DNA from: Eubacteriales bacterium
GTDB taxonomy: Bacteria; Bacillota; Clostridia; Oscillospirales; Butyricicoccaceae
Direction: 5' to 3'
DNA: 64,000 nt
Assembly (NCBI GenBank): GCA_030524285.1
Contig: JAUNGQ010000003.1
Location: forward strand, 89,563 to 153,562
Positions within the stretch are counted from its first letter, which is position 1; every line of letters begins with the position of its first letter. Of this stretch, positions 8,858 through 16,653 are shown in pieces. The translations under genes were made by a program, and so were the position numbers. Below the pieces are notes generated by a model. It was not told where the DNA came from and did no database searches. It was given only the letters and a program-made list of their open reading frames with translations.

Positions 8858-9001
8858 ATGACACATATTAAGACTCTGAACACCTGCACTTTTAAGGAAA
8901 CTGCTGCTAAGGGTGGCTGTGGCGAATGCCAGACTTCTTGCCAGTCTGCATGCAAGACTTCCTGCACCGTTGCAAACCAGAAGTGTGAGCACGAGAAGTA
9001 A
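8858..9001 (+). CDS. scfA: SCIFF ribosomal peptide precursor
   Basis: A 47-residue precursor of the six-cysteines-in-forty-five-residues family, a ranthipeptide processed by a radical SAM enzyme that forms thioether links between cysteine and alpha carbons. The core CGECQTSCQSACKTSC plus C43 provides the six canonical cysteines (21, 24, 28, 32, 36, 43). A seventh cysteine lies at position 10 in the leader-like N-terminus. GAAAGGAG lies 8 bases before the ATG. The cognate maturase is encoded 76 bases downstream, beyond a hairpin. The biological role of SCIFF peptides remains uncertain. Confidence 0.95.
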   Translation: MTHIKTLNTCTFKETAAKGGCGECQTSCQSACKTSCTVANQKCEHEK

Positions 9002-9027
9002 GTCATAGCTTACATCAGAAACACGCG

Positions 9028-9058
9028 CGGGACTGACAGATGTCAGTCCCGAAATTTT
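9028..9058 (+). terminator. Hairpin terminator between SCIFF precursor and maturase
   Basis: A perfect 11-bp stem (9028-9038 with 9041-9051) is followed by AAATTTTTG. Partial readthrough would give much more precursor than maturase mRNA, as in many peptide-maturase pairs. Confidence 0.8.
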
Positions 9059-9077
9059 TGACAGGAGTAATTTTACT

Positions 9078-10451
9078 ATGATACATCGTTTTTCCATGAA
9101 GGGTGTCAACATCCTGATGGATATCAACAGTGGTTCGGTCCACGTCGTCGATGACGCTGCTTATGCACTGTCCGCTGTTGTGGCTCCGGGCATGACGGAG
9201 CAGTGTCCGGATGACATTATCCGCAGCCTATCTGACCAGTTCACACCTGAACAGCTACAGGAAGCTTATCGTGAGCTGTATGAGCTGGAGCAGAATGGCT
9301 ATCTGTTTGCCGATGACGATTATATCAACATTGCAGCAGCCATTCCAACTGGTGCGCCGATTAAGGCTTTGTGCCTGCATGTTTCCCATGACTGTAACCT
9401 GCGCTGCAAGTACTGCTTTGCTGAAACCGGTGATTTCGGCATGGGCAAACGCATGACCATGGATTTTGAAGTGGCAAAAAAGGCAATCGATTTTGTTATC
9501 GAGAAGTCCGGTGCACGCCGAAATATTGAAATTGATTTCTTTGGCGGCGAACCGCTGATGGCATGGGAAACAGTGAAAAAGACTGTCGATTATGCACGTT
9601 CCTTGGAAAAGGAAAAAAATAAGAAATTCCGTTTCACCATCACTACCAACGGTCTGCTGCTGGACGATGAGAAAATTGATTACATAAATAATAATATGGA
9701 TAACTGTGTCCTGTCTCTGGACGGCAGAAAGTGTATCAATGATGAAATGCGTCCGACAGCGGGCGGTATTGGCAGCTATGATATCATTGTACCGAAGTTC
9801 AAGAAGCTGGTTTCCCAGCGCGGCAAGGATCGGGATTATTATGTCCGTGGCACATTTACCAGTAAGAATCTGGATTTCACCAAGGATGTACTTGCCATTG
9901 CGGATGAAGGCTTTGATCAGTTGTCCGTTGAACCGGTGACCAGCGAACCGGGAACTGGCTATGATATCAGCGAAAAGGATCTGCCGCGTATTGGTGAGGA
10001 ATATGAAAAGCTGGTTGACGTCATGCAGGAGCGCCGCAGGGAAGGAAAGGGATTCAACTTCTTCCATTTCATGGTAGATTTGCAGCAGGGTCCGTGTGTC
10101 ATCAAGCGTCTGCGTGGATGTGGTGCAGGCTATGAATATGTAGCTGTAACACCGGATGGGGAAATCTATCCATGCCATCAGTTTGTCGGTCATCCGGAAT
10201 TCCTGCTGGGTACGCTGGATGACGGCAAATTTGATATGGAAATTTCCAATCATTTTTCCGGACTGAATGTATGTACCAGACCGAAATGCAAGGACTGTTG
10301 GGCAAAATTCTACTGTTCCGGCGGCTGTGCGGCGGCAAATTTCAACATGAATGGGGATATCGAAACGCCGTATGAAATGGGCTGCGAGTTACAGAAAAAG
10401 CGCCTTGAATGTGCAATTTACCTTAAAGCGGCCGAATTGATGGAAGAATAA
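9078..10451 (+). CDS. scfB: SCIFF peptide maturase, radical SAM/SPASM
   Basis: Installs thioether cross-links in the SCIFF peptide (CteB-type enzyme). Residues 1-90 form the peptide-recognition (RRE-like) region. The radical SAM motif CNLRCKYC (CX3CX2C) is near residue 112, and FFGGEPLM and TTNGLLL follow as expected. The SPASM domain supplies cysteines in GCGAGYEY, IYPCHQF, CTRPKCKDC and YCSGGCAA for two auxiliary 4Fe-4S clusters. Length (457) is typical. The GGAG site sits 10 bases before the ATG. Confidence 0.96.
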   Translation: MIHRFSMKGVNILMDINSGSVHVVDDAAYALSAVVAPGMTEQCPDDIIRSLSDQFTPEQLQEAYRELYELEQNGYLFADDDYINIAAAIPTGAPIKALCLHVSHDCNLRCKYCFAETGDFGMGKRMTMDFEVAKKAIDFVIEKSGARRNIEIDFFGGEPLMAWETVKKTVDYARSLEKEKNKKFRFTITTNGLLLDDEKIDYINNNMDNCVLSLDGRKCINDEMRPTAGGIGSYDIIVPKFKKLVSQRGKDRDYYVRGTFTSKNLDFTKDVLAIADEGFDQLSVEPVTSEPGTGYDISEKDLPRIGEEYEKLVDVMQERRREGKGFNFFHFMVDLQQGPCVIKRLRGCGAGYEYVAVTPDGEIYPCHQFVGHPEFLLGTLDDGKFDMEISNHFSGLNVCTRPKCKDCWAKFYCSGGCAAANFNMNGDIETPYEMGCELQKKRLECAIYLKAAELMEE

Positions 10452-10493
10452 TTTGGCAACCCTCCAAAATATCAAAACTTTATGAAATATTGG

Positions 10494-10521
10494 TTGAAAT
10501 TTAAAAAATTCGCTCTATAAT
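10494..10521 (+). promoter_or_regulatory. Promoter of the ProC-like gene
   Basis: TTGAAA and a perfect TATAAT are separated by 16 bases. The predicted transcript has a leader of about 90 bases, so the ProC-like gene is not simply an extension of the SCIFF operon. Confidence 0.75.
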
Positions 10522-10527
10522 GTACAT

Positions 10528-10620
10528 AATAAAAAGTGGATACTTCTCACATATCCACTGTCCGCCGAACAAATTCCCCCATTATTGTCCGGTAGGAAAA
10601 CATATTAGAGGTGAATTAGT
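10528..10620 (+). promoter_or_regulatory. Structured 5' leader of the ProC-like gene
   Basis: The leader holds an 8-bp hairpin (AGTGGATA 10535-10542 with TATCCACT 10552-10559). A second stem of 8 bp with one mismatch follows (CCGAACAA with TTGTCCGG, about 10564-10593). There is no T-run on this strand, so this is not a simple terminator. No known riboswitch was recognised. Confidence 0.4.
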
Positions 10621-11106
10621 ATGCCGCATAGTATTGGACTTGGCATGATCGGCAAAAGCGAGCTCTCCGATCGCCTTTTGGAAGGTATTTTACGGGACAA
10701 GGTTGTCACCGGAAATCATATTCATATTGCAGAAAAGAATGAAAAGCTGCGGGACCATTATCTGGGACTCGGCGTTAATTGTACACCAGATGTTTCGGCA
10801 TCCATGCTCCGTTCGGAAATTATGATTCTTTCCGGCGAGAAGCACGATTTTTCCACGCTTCTTTCCTCTGTCTGCGGCACAACGCGCGGACGCGTACTGG
10901 TTTCTACCATTCCAGGACGCAGCTGTGAATACGTACAGGAACGTGTAGCAAAGGCAACGCATGTTGTCTGCGTGAAGAGCGAGGATACGGAGGATGGCAG
11001 ACATATCAGCCATCTGACCTACTCCCAGCGTTTTCCGAAGCATATGAAGTCTGCTGTTGAGGATATTTTTCGTTCTATCGGTGAAATTGAAACAGAACAG
11101 CTATAA
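10621..11106 (+). CDS. Single-domain ProC-like NAD(P)-binding protein
   Basis: A 161-residue protein matching only the N-terminal Rossmann domain of pyrroline-5-carboxylate reductase. It shows a degenerate GLGMIGKS loop, a beta-strand with HIHIAEKN and the strand-loop EIMILSGEKHDF, where ProC has IIILSVKP. The C-terminal dimerisation and catalytic domain of ProC is absent, and the C-terminus instead has a short KHMKSAVEDIFRSIGEI helix. It is unlikely to reduce pyrroline carboxylate. The gene has its own promoter and a GAGGTG site. Function unknown; a nucleotide-sensing or regulatory role is speculation. Confidence 0.7.
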   Translation: MPHSIGLGMIGKSELSDRLLEGILRDKVVTGNHIHIAEKNEKLRDHYLGLGVNCTPDVSASMLRSEIMILSGEKHDFSTLLSSVCGTTRGRVLVSTIPGRSCEYVQERVAKATHVVCVKSEDTEDGRHISHLTYSQRFPKHMKSAVEDIFRSIGEIETEQL

Positions 11107-11176
11107 AAAAGAATAACGAATAACAGAAACAGGCTGAGAATATCTTGTTAGCAGGGAACCGGAAAGGGGAACGGCG

Positions 11177-11776
11177 ATGAAACGAAATATCCTCAGCTTT
11201 TCTGTTGTCCGGCGGCTGCGGCAGTCACCGATTTTTGCATTTCTTGTAGCAGTTCTGCTGTGCGGTGTATTGGCGGGAAGCTTTACTGGTATGCACATTC
11301 CGCAGACAGACGGAAGCTATGTCAATGACCTGGCGAGACTGGTATCCAGCAACGCGGCAGGGAAAATGCCGACGCTGCGCACGGTAGCTGCATGTCTGGT
11401 GGGGGCCTATGGCTGGATGATGGCAGCGCTGATGCTTGGCGCTATCATTGGAAGGCTACTCTGGATTGCATTGCTGATGGCAGTGCGTGGGTTTTTACTG
11501 GCATTTGCCGCTGCCGCGGCGCTGGCAGAATCCGGGTTATGGGGGATTTATATCTCTGTAGTGTCCATCGGCATGTCTGCTGTGTTTTGGATGCCTGCGA
11601 TGCTGCTGTTGTGTACTGCCGTACTGGATGCTGGGATGACGCAGGATGGGAAGGGTTATTTTGCTGCACTGAAACATAACCGCGGCGCCGTGATACTCTG
11701 TGCAGTGTTACTGTTTGGCTCTGTATTATGGCGGCTGCTTGCAGTTCCTGTACTGTTGGGTATGTTTGGCTCATGA
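11177..11776 (+). CDS. Membrane protein, possibly SpoIIM-like
   Basis: A 199-residue integral membrane protein with about five helices. The first (residues 18-36) is followed by an extracytoplasmic loop of about 30 residues, then four more hydrophobic segments. Size, topology and basic N-terminus resemble stage II sporulation protein M, which acts in engulfment, but I see no decisive motif. AAAGGGG lies 7 bases before the ATG. The start region can be enclosed by an 11-bp inverted repeat. It is followed by a strong terminator. Confidence 0.5.
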   Translation: MKRNILSFSVVRRLRQSPIFAFLVAVLLCGVLAGSFTGMHIPQTDGSYVNDLARLVSSNAAGKMPTLRTVAACLVGAYGWMMAALMLGAIIGRLLWIALLMAVRGFLLAFAAAAALAESGLWGIYISVVSIGMSAVFWMPAMLLLCTAVLDAGMTQDGKGYFAALKHNRGAVILCAVLLFGSVLWRLLAVPVLLGMFGS

Positions 11777-11780
11777 AAAA

Positions 11781-11823
11781 AGACGTGTATGGTTTTGTTT
11801 CCGTACACGTCTCATTTTTTTCT
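11781..11823. terminator. Bidirectional terminator
   Basis: A 9-bp stem (AGACGTGTA/TACACGTCT) is followed by CATTTTTTT on the plus strand and preceded by AAAAAA, so it can end both the SpoIIM-like gene and the convergent chromate transporter genes. Confidence 0.85.
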
Positions 11824-11841
11824 GTACATTGGCGGATTGTT

Positions 11842-12408
11842 TTATAGTCCGAGGACAATACCAAGCACAGCGCCGCCGATCACGAATACAATCGGGTGCA
11901 GCTTTGGAAGCTTATATACACCGATCAGCGCTACGATATATACGATGATTGGTACGATGCGGAAGAAATCCATGACGGAGCCACCTGCTACAAGTGCATC
12001 GGTGTTGAACAGGGAAAGAAGGAAGACCTCAAACATTGCACCTGCGATCAGGCCGGCAGTTGCCGGACGGATACCGTAAAAAACATCGTTGACCAGTGGG
12101 GAATCCTTGAATTTTTCCATGAAGTGGGAGACAATCAGGATAACAATATAGGACGGCAGTACCAAGGAGAGTGTTGCAATAACAGCACCTGGTATCCCCG
12201 CTGCATGAAAACCGGCATAGGTAGACATATTAATACCGATTGGTCCCGGTGTGGATTCCGAAACGGCAATCATATCGGTTAGCTGGCTGACAGAGAACCA
12301 GCCATATTGGATCGCAATCTGTTTCAGGAATGGCAGTGTGGCAAGGCCGCCGCCGATAGCAAACAGGCCGGTTTTAAAAAATTCAACAAACAGCTGTAAA
12401 AAAATCAT
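11842..12408 (-). CDS. Chromate transporter half-protein (second)
   Basis: A 188-residue CHR-domain membrane protein with five or six helices. The conserved N-terminal FKTGLFAIGGGLATLPFL motif is followed by DMIAVSESTPGPIGINMSTYAGF. Short CHR proteins of this kind occur as adjacent pairs that together replace the fused ChrA. The substrate may be chromate or another oxyanion. The gene starts three bases after the stop of its partner, so both are likely made together. Confidence 0.9.
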   Translation of the reverse strand: MIFLQLFVEFFKTGLFAIGGGLATLPFLKQIAIQYGWFSVSQLTDMIAVSESTPGPIGINMSTYAGFHAAGIPGAVIATLSLVLPSYIVILIVSHFMEKFKDSPLVNDVFYGIRPATAGLIAGAMFEVFLLSLFNTDALVAGGSVMDFFRIVPIIVYIVALIGVYKLPKLHPIVFVIGGAVLGIVLGL

Positions 12409-12411
12409 TGC

Positions 12412-12954
12412 TTACATTCCCTTCTTTTTTCCGCCATGCAGTAGAGCGCCAGCAAGTCCACATACCAGAACAGCCGCAATCGGAGTGATATTCAGCAGAG
12501 CAACAGAAACAAAAGTTAGAATTAAAATCACGAGTGTAGCGGCATCCTTGACATTTTTTTTCATCATGGTGTAAATGGTTTTTGTTACCAGTGCGCATAC
12601 GGCGATGCGGATACCGGCAAAAGCGTGTTGTATCGCAGCATATTCTGCAAAGTGCGTTAGAAATCCGGCAATGACAGTGATAATAACGATAGAGGGGAAG
12701 ACGATGCCCAAAGTGGTAAAAAGAGCGCCAACCGGTCCGCGTTTGCGGTTGCCAATATAGGTTGCAACATTGACGGCAATTACGCCCGGTGTGCATTGTC
12801 CAATGGCATACATATCGGTCAGCTCATCCTCGGTACACCATCCCTTTTTTTCCACAACCTCGCGCTGTAAAATCGGCAGCATGGCATACCCTCCGCCAAA
12901 TGTAAACGCGCCAATACGGGCAAACGTTAGAAACATTATAATCAATTCATGCAT
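12412..12954 (-). CDS. Chromate transporter half-protein (first)
   Basis: A 180-residue CHR-domain protein with the FARIGAFTFGGGYAMLPIL motif and the DMYAIGQCTPGVIAVNVATYIG segment typical of the family. It is the upstream member of a split ChrA pair and pairs with the 188-residue protein. AAGGAG lies in front of the ATG. The gene follows a DUF1273 gene with an 18-base gap. Confidence 0.9.
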   Translation of the reverse strand: MHELIIMFLTFARIGAFTFGGGYAMLPILQREVVEKKGWCTEDELTDMYAIGQCTPGVIAVNVATYIGNRKRGPVGALFTTLGIVFPSIVIITVIAGFLTHFAEYAAIQHAFAGIRIAVCALVTKTIYTMMKKNVKDAATLVILILTFVSVALLNITPIAAVLVCGLAGALLHGGKKKGM

Positions 12955-12972
12955 AACATGTATTTCTCCTTT

Positions 12973-13494
12973 TTATAAGCATTCATCAAAGGTGAGCTGC
13001 ATATCCGCCAGATTATCAATTTGTAGACCGGAACGGCGGGCATATGCCACAGTATAAGCTGTGCCGCCAGGCGTACCGTCAAAAAAGCAGATACAGCGGC
13101 TGCTTTGCTCTACCAGGAAGCGGTCACGAATGGTATAACATTCCGGCTGGTAGCGGTCAAATACCGGGAAAATCCGTGCCGCCTGCGACAACACAGTGTG
13201 GTAGCGCTTCTGCCATTCGGGTTCCCAGTATTGTTGCATACCGGGATATGCAATAGCAGCCCAGAGGTCAATATAAAGTCCCTGCATCTGTAACTCCAGA
13301 ACCATCTCAGCAGCCCAGAGGTCAAAACCGCGGCTCATGCCGGAAAGAAAATGGCGGCAACCATTGTCAGCAGCCTTTTGAATTGCGTTTCGCAGGCGGG
13401 AGAGCATATCTGTAAAAGCAGCACAGCCCTCCGGCATATCTTTGGGCATTTTTTCCGGTCGATAACCGGAAAAACAGCATACCGATGATTTCAT
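12973..13494 (-). CDS. DUF1273/YpsA-like SLOG protein
   Basis: A 173-residue protein of the DUF1273 family (B. subtilis YpsA), a Rossmann-like SLOG fold thought to bind nucleotides or ADP-ribose-type ligands. The N-terminal CCFSGYRPEK motif and the FLSGMSRGFDLWAAE loop near residue 50 are characteristic, as is FFDGTPGGTAYTVAYA near the end. YpsA has been linked to cell division in B. subtilis; its role here, beside a chromate transporter pair, is unknown. Confidence 0.9.
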   Translation of the reverse strand: MKSSVCCFSGYRPEKMPKDMPEGCAAFTDMLSRLRNAIQKAADNGCRHFLSGMSRGFDLWAAEMVLELQMQGLYIDLWAAIAYPGMQQYWEPEWQKRYHTVLSQAARIFPVFDRYQPECYTIRDRFLVEQSSRCICFFDGTPGGTAYTVAYARRSGLQIDNLADMQLTFDECL

Positions 13495-13555
13495 TGTGTC
13501 ACCCTCTTATCATAAGATTACATTGTAGCACCAAAGCAGGAAAAATACAACAGGT

Positions 13556-13585
13556 TTGAAACAGCATCATCTTTTATGCTATAAT
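13556..13585 (+). promoter_or_regulatory. Promoter of rlmA
   Basis: TTGAAA and TATAAT are separated by 18 bases, 40 bases before the start codon. Confidence 0.7.
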
Positions 13586-13624
13586 AACTTTAAAAACAAG
13601 AAACGGGAAGGATGAAGAAAAACG

Positions 13625-14470
13625 ATGCTGATTTGCCCGAACTGCGGTGAGCCTTTGGTACAAAAGCAAAGCGCATTTCGCTGTGTACATGGACACAGTT
13701 ATGATATTGCCCGCTCCGGGTACTGTAATCTTTTACAATCCTCACGGTCCGGAGATCGTACCGGCGACAGTAAGGAAATGGTTGTGGCACGTCGCCGGTT
13801 CCTTGATCGCGGCTATTATACAGGGCTCGCGGATGCTCTGTGTCGACAGACAGATAGACTAACAAAAGGGAATTTGGCGGTCCATTTTGTTGATGCGGGC
13901 TGTGGGGAAGGCTACTATACGCGTAGAATGGCTGGAACATTGCAGGAAAGCGGCAGGCTGTCGGCTGCTGTTGGTATTGATATTTCCAAGGCGGCAACGC
14001 AATATGCTGCCAAACGGGACAAAAATACACAGTATATCACCGGAAGTGTGTTTCATATGCCGTTAGAGGCACATTGTGCAGACTTCATCTGTTCGATTTT
14101 TGCACCGACGCCCGCACAGGAATTCCATCGGGTAGTAAAAGCAGACGGCTGTGTCTTATGTGTCGTACCGGGGGAGGAGCATCTCTGGGAGCTGAAATGT
14201 GCTGTTTATGATATACCATATAAAAATCGGGAGGAAAAGCATCATATGGATGGATTTCAGCTGGTAAAAAAGCAAAAGGTCATCTATTCTGTATATATTG
14301 ACAATCCGGAAGATATTCGTACACTATTTGCCATGACACCATATGCACACCGTACACCGAAAAGAGGGATGGAACGGTTGCAGGCTCTACAGGAGCTGGA
14401 GGTAACGTTATCGTTCCTGTTATTGGCTTTTCAGCCGGAAGAAAATGATAAAAATGCTTTTCCTACATAA
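13625..14470 (+). CDS. rlmA: 23S rRNA (guanine-N1) methyltransferase RlmA family
   Basis: A SAM-dependent methyltransferase of the RlmA family, which modifies G745 or G748 of 23S rRNA. The N-terminal zinc site is formed by C4, C7, C20 and H24 (CPNCGE and RCVHGHS). The SAM pocket begins at VDAGCGEGYY (near residue 90), and SIFAPTPAQEFHRV follows. Some members alter tylosin or mycinamicin sensitivity. Whether G745 or G748 is the target cannot be told here. Confidence 0.92.
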   Translation: MLICPNCGEPLVQKQSAFRCVHGHSYDIARSGYCNLLQSSRSGDRTGDSKEMVVARRRFLDRGYYTGLADALCRQTDRLTKGNLAVHFVDAGCGEGYYTRRMAGTLQESGRLSAAVGIDISKAATQYAAKRDKNTQYITGSVFHMPLEAHCADFICSIFAPTPAQEFHRVVKADGCVLCVVPGEEHLWELKCAVYDIPYKNREEKHHMDGFQLVKKQKVIYSVYIDNPEDIRTLFAMTPYAHRTPKRGMERLQALQELEVTLSFLLLAFQPEENDKNAFPT

Positions 14471-14521
14471 GGAAGTATGCTATACTGAACAAATAAAAGC
14501 AAACAGAGAGGAGGAAATGTT

Positions 14522-15472
14522 CTGCCAAAGAAATCAGATACAGAAACAGGAGTTGTAAAACAGATTGCCGGTGCGATGGTGCGCAGTTATTTTACAGATG
14601 GCATACCAAAGGCATCAGCAGAACTGTCTTACTATCTGTTGTTTTCCATTTTCCCGCTACTGTTAGTTGTCAGCACCCTGATGTCTGCCATGCAGGTTTC
14701 ACAGGTAACGCTGTTGAAGATACTCAGCTTGCTGCCCGGTGATATCCAGCGGATTATTTCCCCAATTATCACACGTTATCTGGGTAATGTTACGCCATTT
14801 GTGTTTATCTGGCGAATTTTTTCGTTTAGTATTCTGGGTATTTATTTTATGAGCCGGACGATCAGCTCCCTCGTGCATACGGTCAATCGGATTTATAATA
14901 TCCCGAACCGCCGCGGCGGCATTGGACAATTGATTTTTGAGGTACTAATGGCAGCAGGTCTGATTTTTGCCATTGTATTTTCCTTTGTGCTTTGGATTTT
15001 AGGGCGGAGTATCCGCAACTTTATTGCACGCTATATGGAATTACCCGGTCAGCTGCAATGGATATGGAGCTACGGACGATTTATTATTGCAATCGGGCTG
15101 ATGTTCCTGTTTATCCTGATCTTATGCTATCTGTGTCCAAACTGCATTATGCGGCTGAAGGAAGCGTTGCCGGGTGCAATTTTTACAATCATTGCATGGG
15201 TCATCTGTACGGTACTGTTTTCGTTTTATACTACCAATATCAGTCAGTATGATGCCCTGTACGGCTCTATCAGTGCAATTATGATTCTGATGCTCTGGAT
15301 GTATCTTACGGGAATTATATTGATTTTGGGCTTTGAGCTAAATCTGATTTTGATGAAGCGGAAGCATAAAAACTTTATTTGCAAGGGAAGACCATGGTAT
15401 GCCCGTGTCCTCTCTGGTAATACAAAGAAGAAACACAGAAAAAGGCGAAGGATTAGAAGGAAGGTACGTTAA
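14522..15472 (+). CDS. YihY/BrkB-family membrane protein with apparent CTG start
   Basis: A six-helix YihY/UPF0761 membrane protein. The hallmark ASAELSYYLLFSIFPLLLV is followed by five further hydrophobic segments, and a very basic tail ends the protein. The first canonical start, ATG 14576, has no ribosome site and would remove the N-terminal helix usual in the family. An AGGAGG at 14509-14514 is placed 7 bases before an in-frame CTG at 14522, giving 316 residues. I favour CTG; the alternative is the ATG. Confidence 0.75.
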   Translation: MPKKSDTETGVVKQIAGAMVRSYFTDGIPKASAELSYYLLFSIFPLLLVVSTLMSAMQVSQVTLLKILSLLPGDIQRIISPIITRYLGNVTPFVFIWRIFSFSILGIYFMSRTISSLVHTVNRIYNIPNRRGGIGQLIFEVLMAAGLIFAIVFSFVLWILGRSIRNFIARYMELPGQLQWIWSYGRFIIAIGLMFLFILILCYLCPNCIMRLKEALPGAIFTIIAWVICTVLFSFYTTNISQYDALYGSISAIMILMLWMYLTGIILILGFELNLILMKRKHKNFICKGRPWYARVLSGNTKKKHRKRRRIRRKVR

Positions 15473-15474
15473 CG

Positions 15475-16095
15475 ATGAAGGTTGTTGCATTTAATGGCAG
15501 TCCGCGCAAGGGCGGCAATACGGAAATCTGTTTGAAGCTGATCGAAGAAGAGCTGAATAAGCAGGGGATTGAGCTGGAAATTGTACAGGTTGGAAATAAG
15601 GCGAAGCCGTGTGTTGCATGCTATCAATGTCTGGAAAACGATGATGGCTATTGTGTCCAGCAGGATGAAGTAAACAGTTGGATTGATAAGATGACAGAGG
15701 CTGACGGTATTATTCTGGCATCTCCAGTTTATTATGGAGGTATTGCCGGCGGCATGAAGTGTTTTCTGGACCGTGCGTTTTTGACGGCAGGCGGAAAGCT
15801 GCATCATAAAGTGGGAGCAGCCGTTGTCACACTGCGCCGTTCCGGTGGTCTGGAAACCTACCAGCAGCTCAACGCATATATGAACACCATGGAAATGGTT
15901 ATGGCAACCTCAGACTACTGGCAGGCGGCACATGGACTGGATAAGGGAGAGGTCTGTCAGGATACCGAGGGTGTTGAAGTCATGCAGAAGCTTGGACGCA
16001 ATATGGCGTGGCTGCTCAAGCTGATTGAGCATGGCAAGGGCGTGATTGATCCGCCGGAAACCGGTCCACGCACTATGACAAACTTTATCCGTTAA
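15475..16095 (+). CDS. Flavodoxin-like NAD(P)H oxidoreductase
   Basis: A 206-residue FMN-binding flavodoxin-fold protein of the NADPH-dependent FMN reductase/iron-sulfur flavoprotein type. The FMN phosphate loop is GSPRKGGNTE (residues 8-17). A cysteine-rich stretch CVACYQCLENDDGYC (near 48-62) and SPVYYGG (near 83) fit the family. The cysteines could hold a redox centre, but the spacing does not allow a firm cluster assignment. The start is two bases after the stop of the YihY-type gene. Confidence 0.88.
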   Translation: MKVVAFNGSPRKGGNTEICLKLIEEELNKQGIELEIVQVGNKAKPCVACYQCLENDDGYCVQQDEVNSWIDKMTEADGIILASPVYYGGIAGGMKCFLDRAFLTAGGKLHHKVGAAVVTLRRSGGLETYQQLNAYMNTMEMVMATSDYWQAAHGLDKGEVCQDTEGVEVMQKLGRNMAWLLKLIEHGKGVIDPPETGPRTMTNFIR

Positions 16096-16179
16096 GACAG
16101 GGAAGATGAAAAACGCGGCTTTATTTTTGGTATTTTCGTGGAAAATACAGCATTTGCCAGAAAAATGGAAACATTTCAT

Positions 16180-16207
16180 TTGACAAAACAACACGCTATG
16201 ATATAAT
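16180..16207 (+). promoter_or_regulatory. Strong promoter of the HPr-like gene
   Basis: Perfect TTGACA and TATAAT boxes are separated by 16 bases. The leader of about 80 bases contains a GGTG-CAAA-TCACC inverted repeat and ends in AAGGAGG. Confidence 0.85.
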
Positions 16208-16295
16208 GAAGCCATCAAGGAGTTTGAATTCGGTGCAAATCACCCTTTATGTGCCGGATACGTTTATCCATTACTTATAAGGAGGTTATTTCATT

Positions 16296-16547
16296 ATGAC
16301 TAGAGCAATTCGCGTAAAGAATACGGAAGACATTCAGAAGATTAACAAGATCGTTACCAAGTTCCCGTTTGATGTATGGATTCATGGCAAGTCTGGTATG
16401 GTTGACGCTAAGTCTCTGCTGGGCATGTTCCTGTTGAGCCTGAACGAAGAGCTGCGTTTGGTTATCGAGGATGATATCGATCCGAAGCAGGTTAAGAGAC
16501 TGTTCGAAGATCTGGAAGACTATCTGGATATTGAGGACGACGACTGA
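16296..16547 (+). CDS. HPr-like protein lacking the active-site histidine
   Basis: An 83-residue HPr-fold protein. The C-terminal half is clearly HPr-like, with VDAKSLLGMFLLSL matching the HPr DAKSIMG region that carries the Ser46 regulatory site. The His15 loop (GLHARPA in HPr) is replaced by KINKIVTKFPFD with no histidine, so it cannot carry phosphate from PEP. This resembles the logic of Crh in Bacillus, a regulatory HPr without His15, although similarity to Crh itself is not shown. A strong promoter and terminator make it a one-gene unit. Confidence 0.85.
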   Translation: MTRAIRVKNTEDIQKINKIVTKFPFDVWIHGKSGMVDAKSLLGMFLLSLNEELRLVIEDDIDPKQVKRLFEDLEDYLDIEDDD

Positions 16548-16563
16548 TATATTGTAAATAAGC

Positions 16564-16595
16564 AGCAGCGGAGCATTTTGCTCCGCTGCTTTTTT
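16564..16595 (+). terminator. Terminator of the HPr-like gene
   Basis: A perfect 11-bp stem (16564-16574 with 16580-16590) is followed by a run of Ts. Confidence 0.92.
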
Positions 16596-16602
16596 GTGCA
16601 GG

Positions 16603-16646
16603 AATTATATAAGCCGGAAACAGGAAAATACAACCTGCTTCCGGCT
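16603..16646 (-). terminator. Probable terminator of the convergent orphan gene
   Basis: A 13-bp stem with one mismatch (16612-16624 with 16634-16646) follows the stop codon on the minus strand. The run after it (TATATAATT) is only moderately T-rich. Confidence 0.55.
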
Positions 16647-16653
16647 CATGCTT

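Noticed and set aside
9255-10253. A 332-codon open frame opposite the SCIFF maturase
   Set aside because: It is the antisense shadow of a conserved radical SAM gene, with no ribosome site.
12383-12796. A 137-codon minus-strand frame overlapping the chromate transporter
   Set aside because: It is in an alternative frame of the CHR gene, rich in Cys/His/Arg, and lacks a ribosome site.
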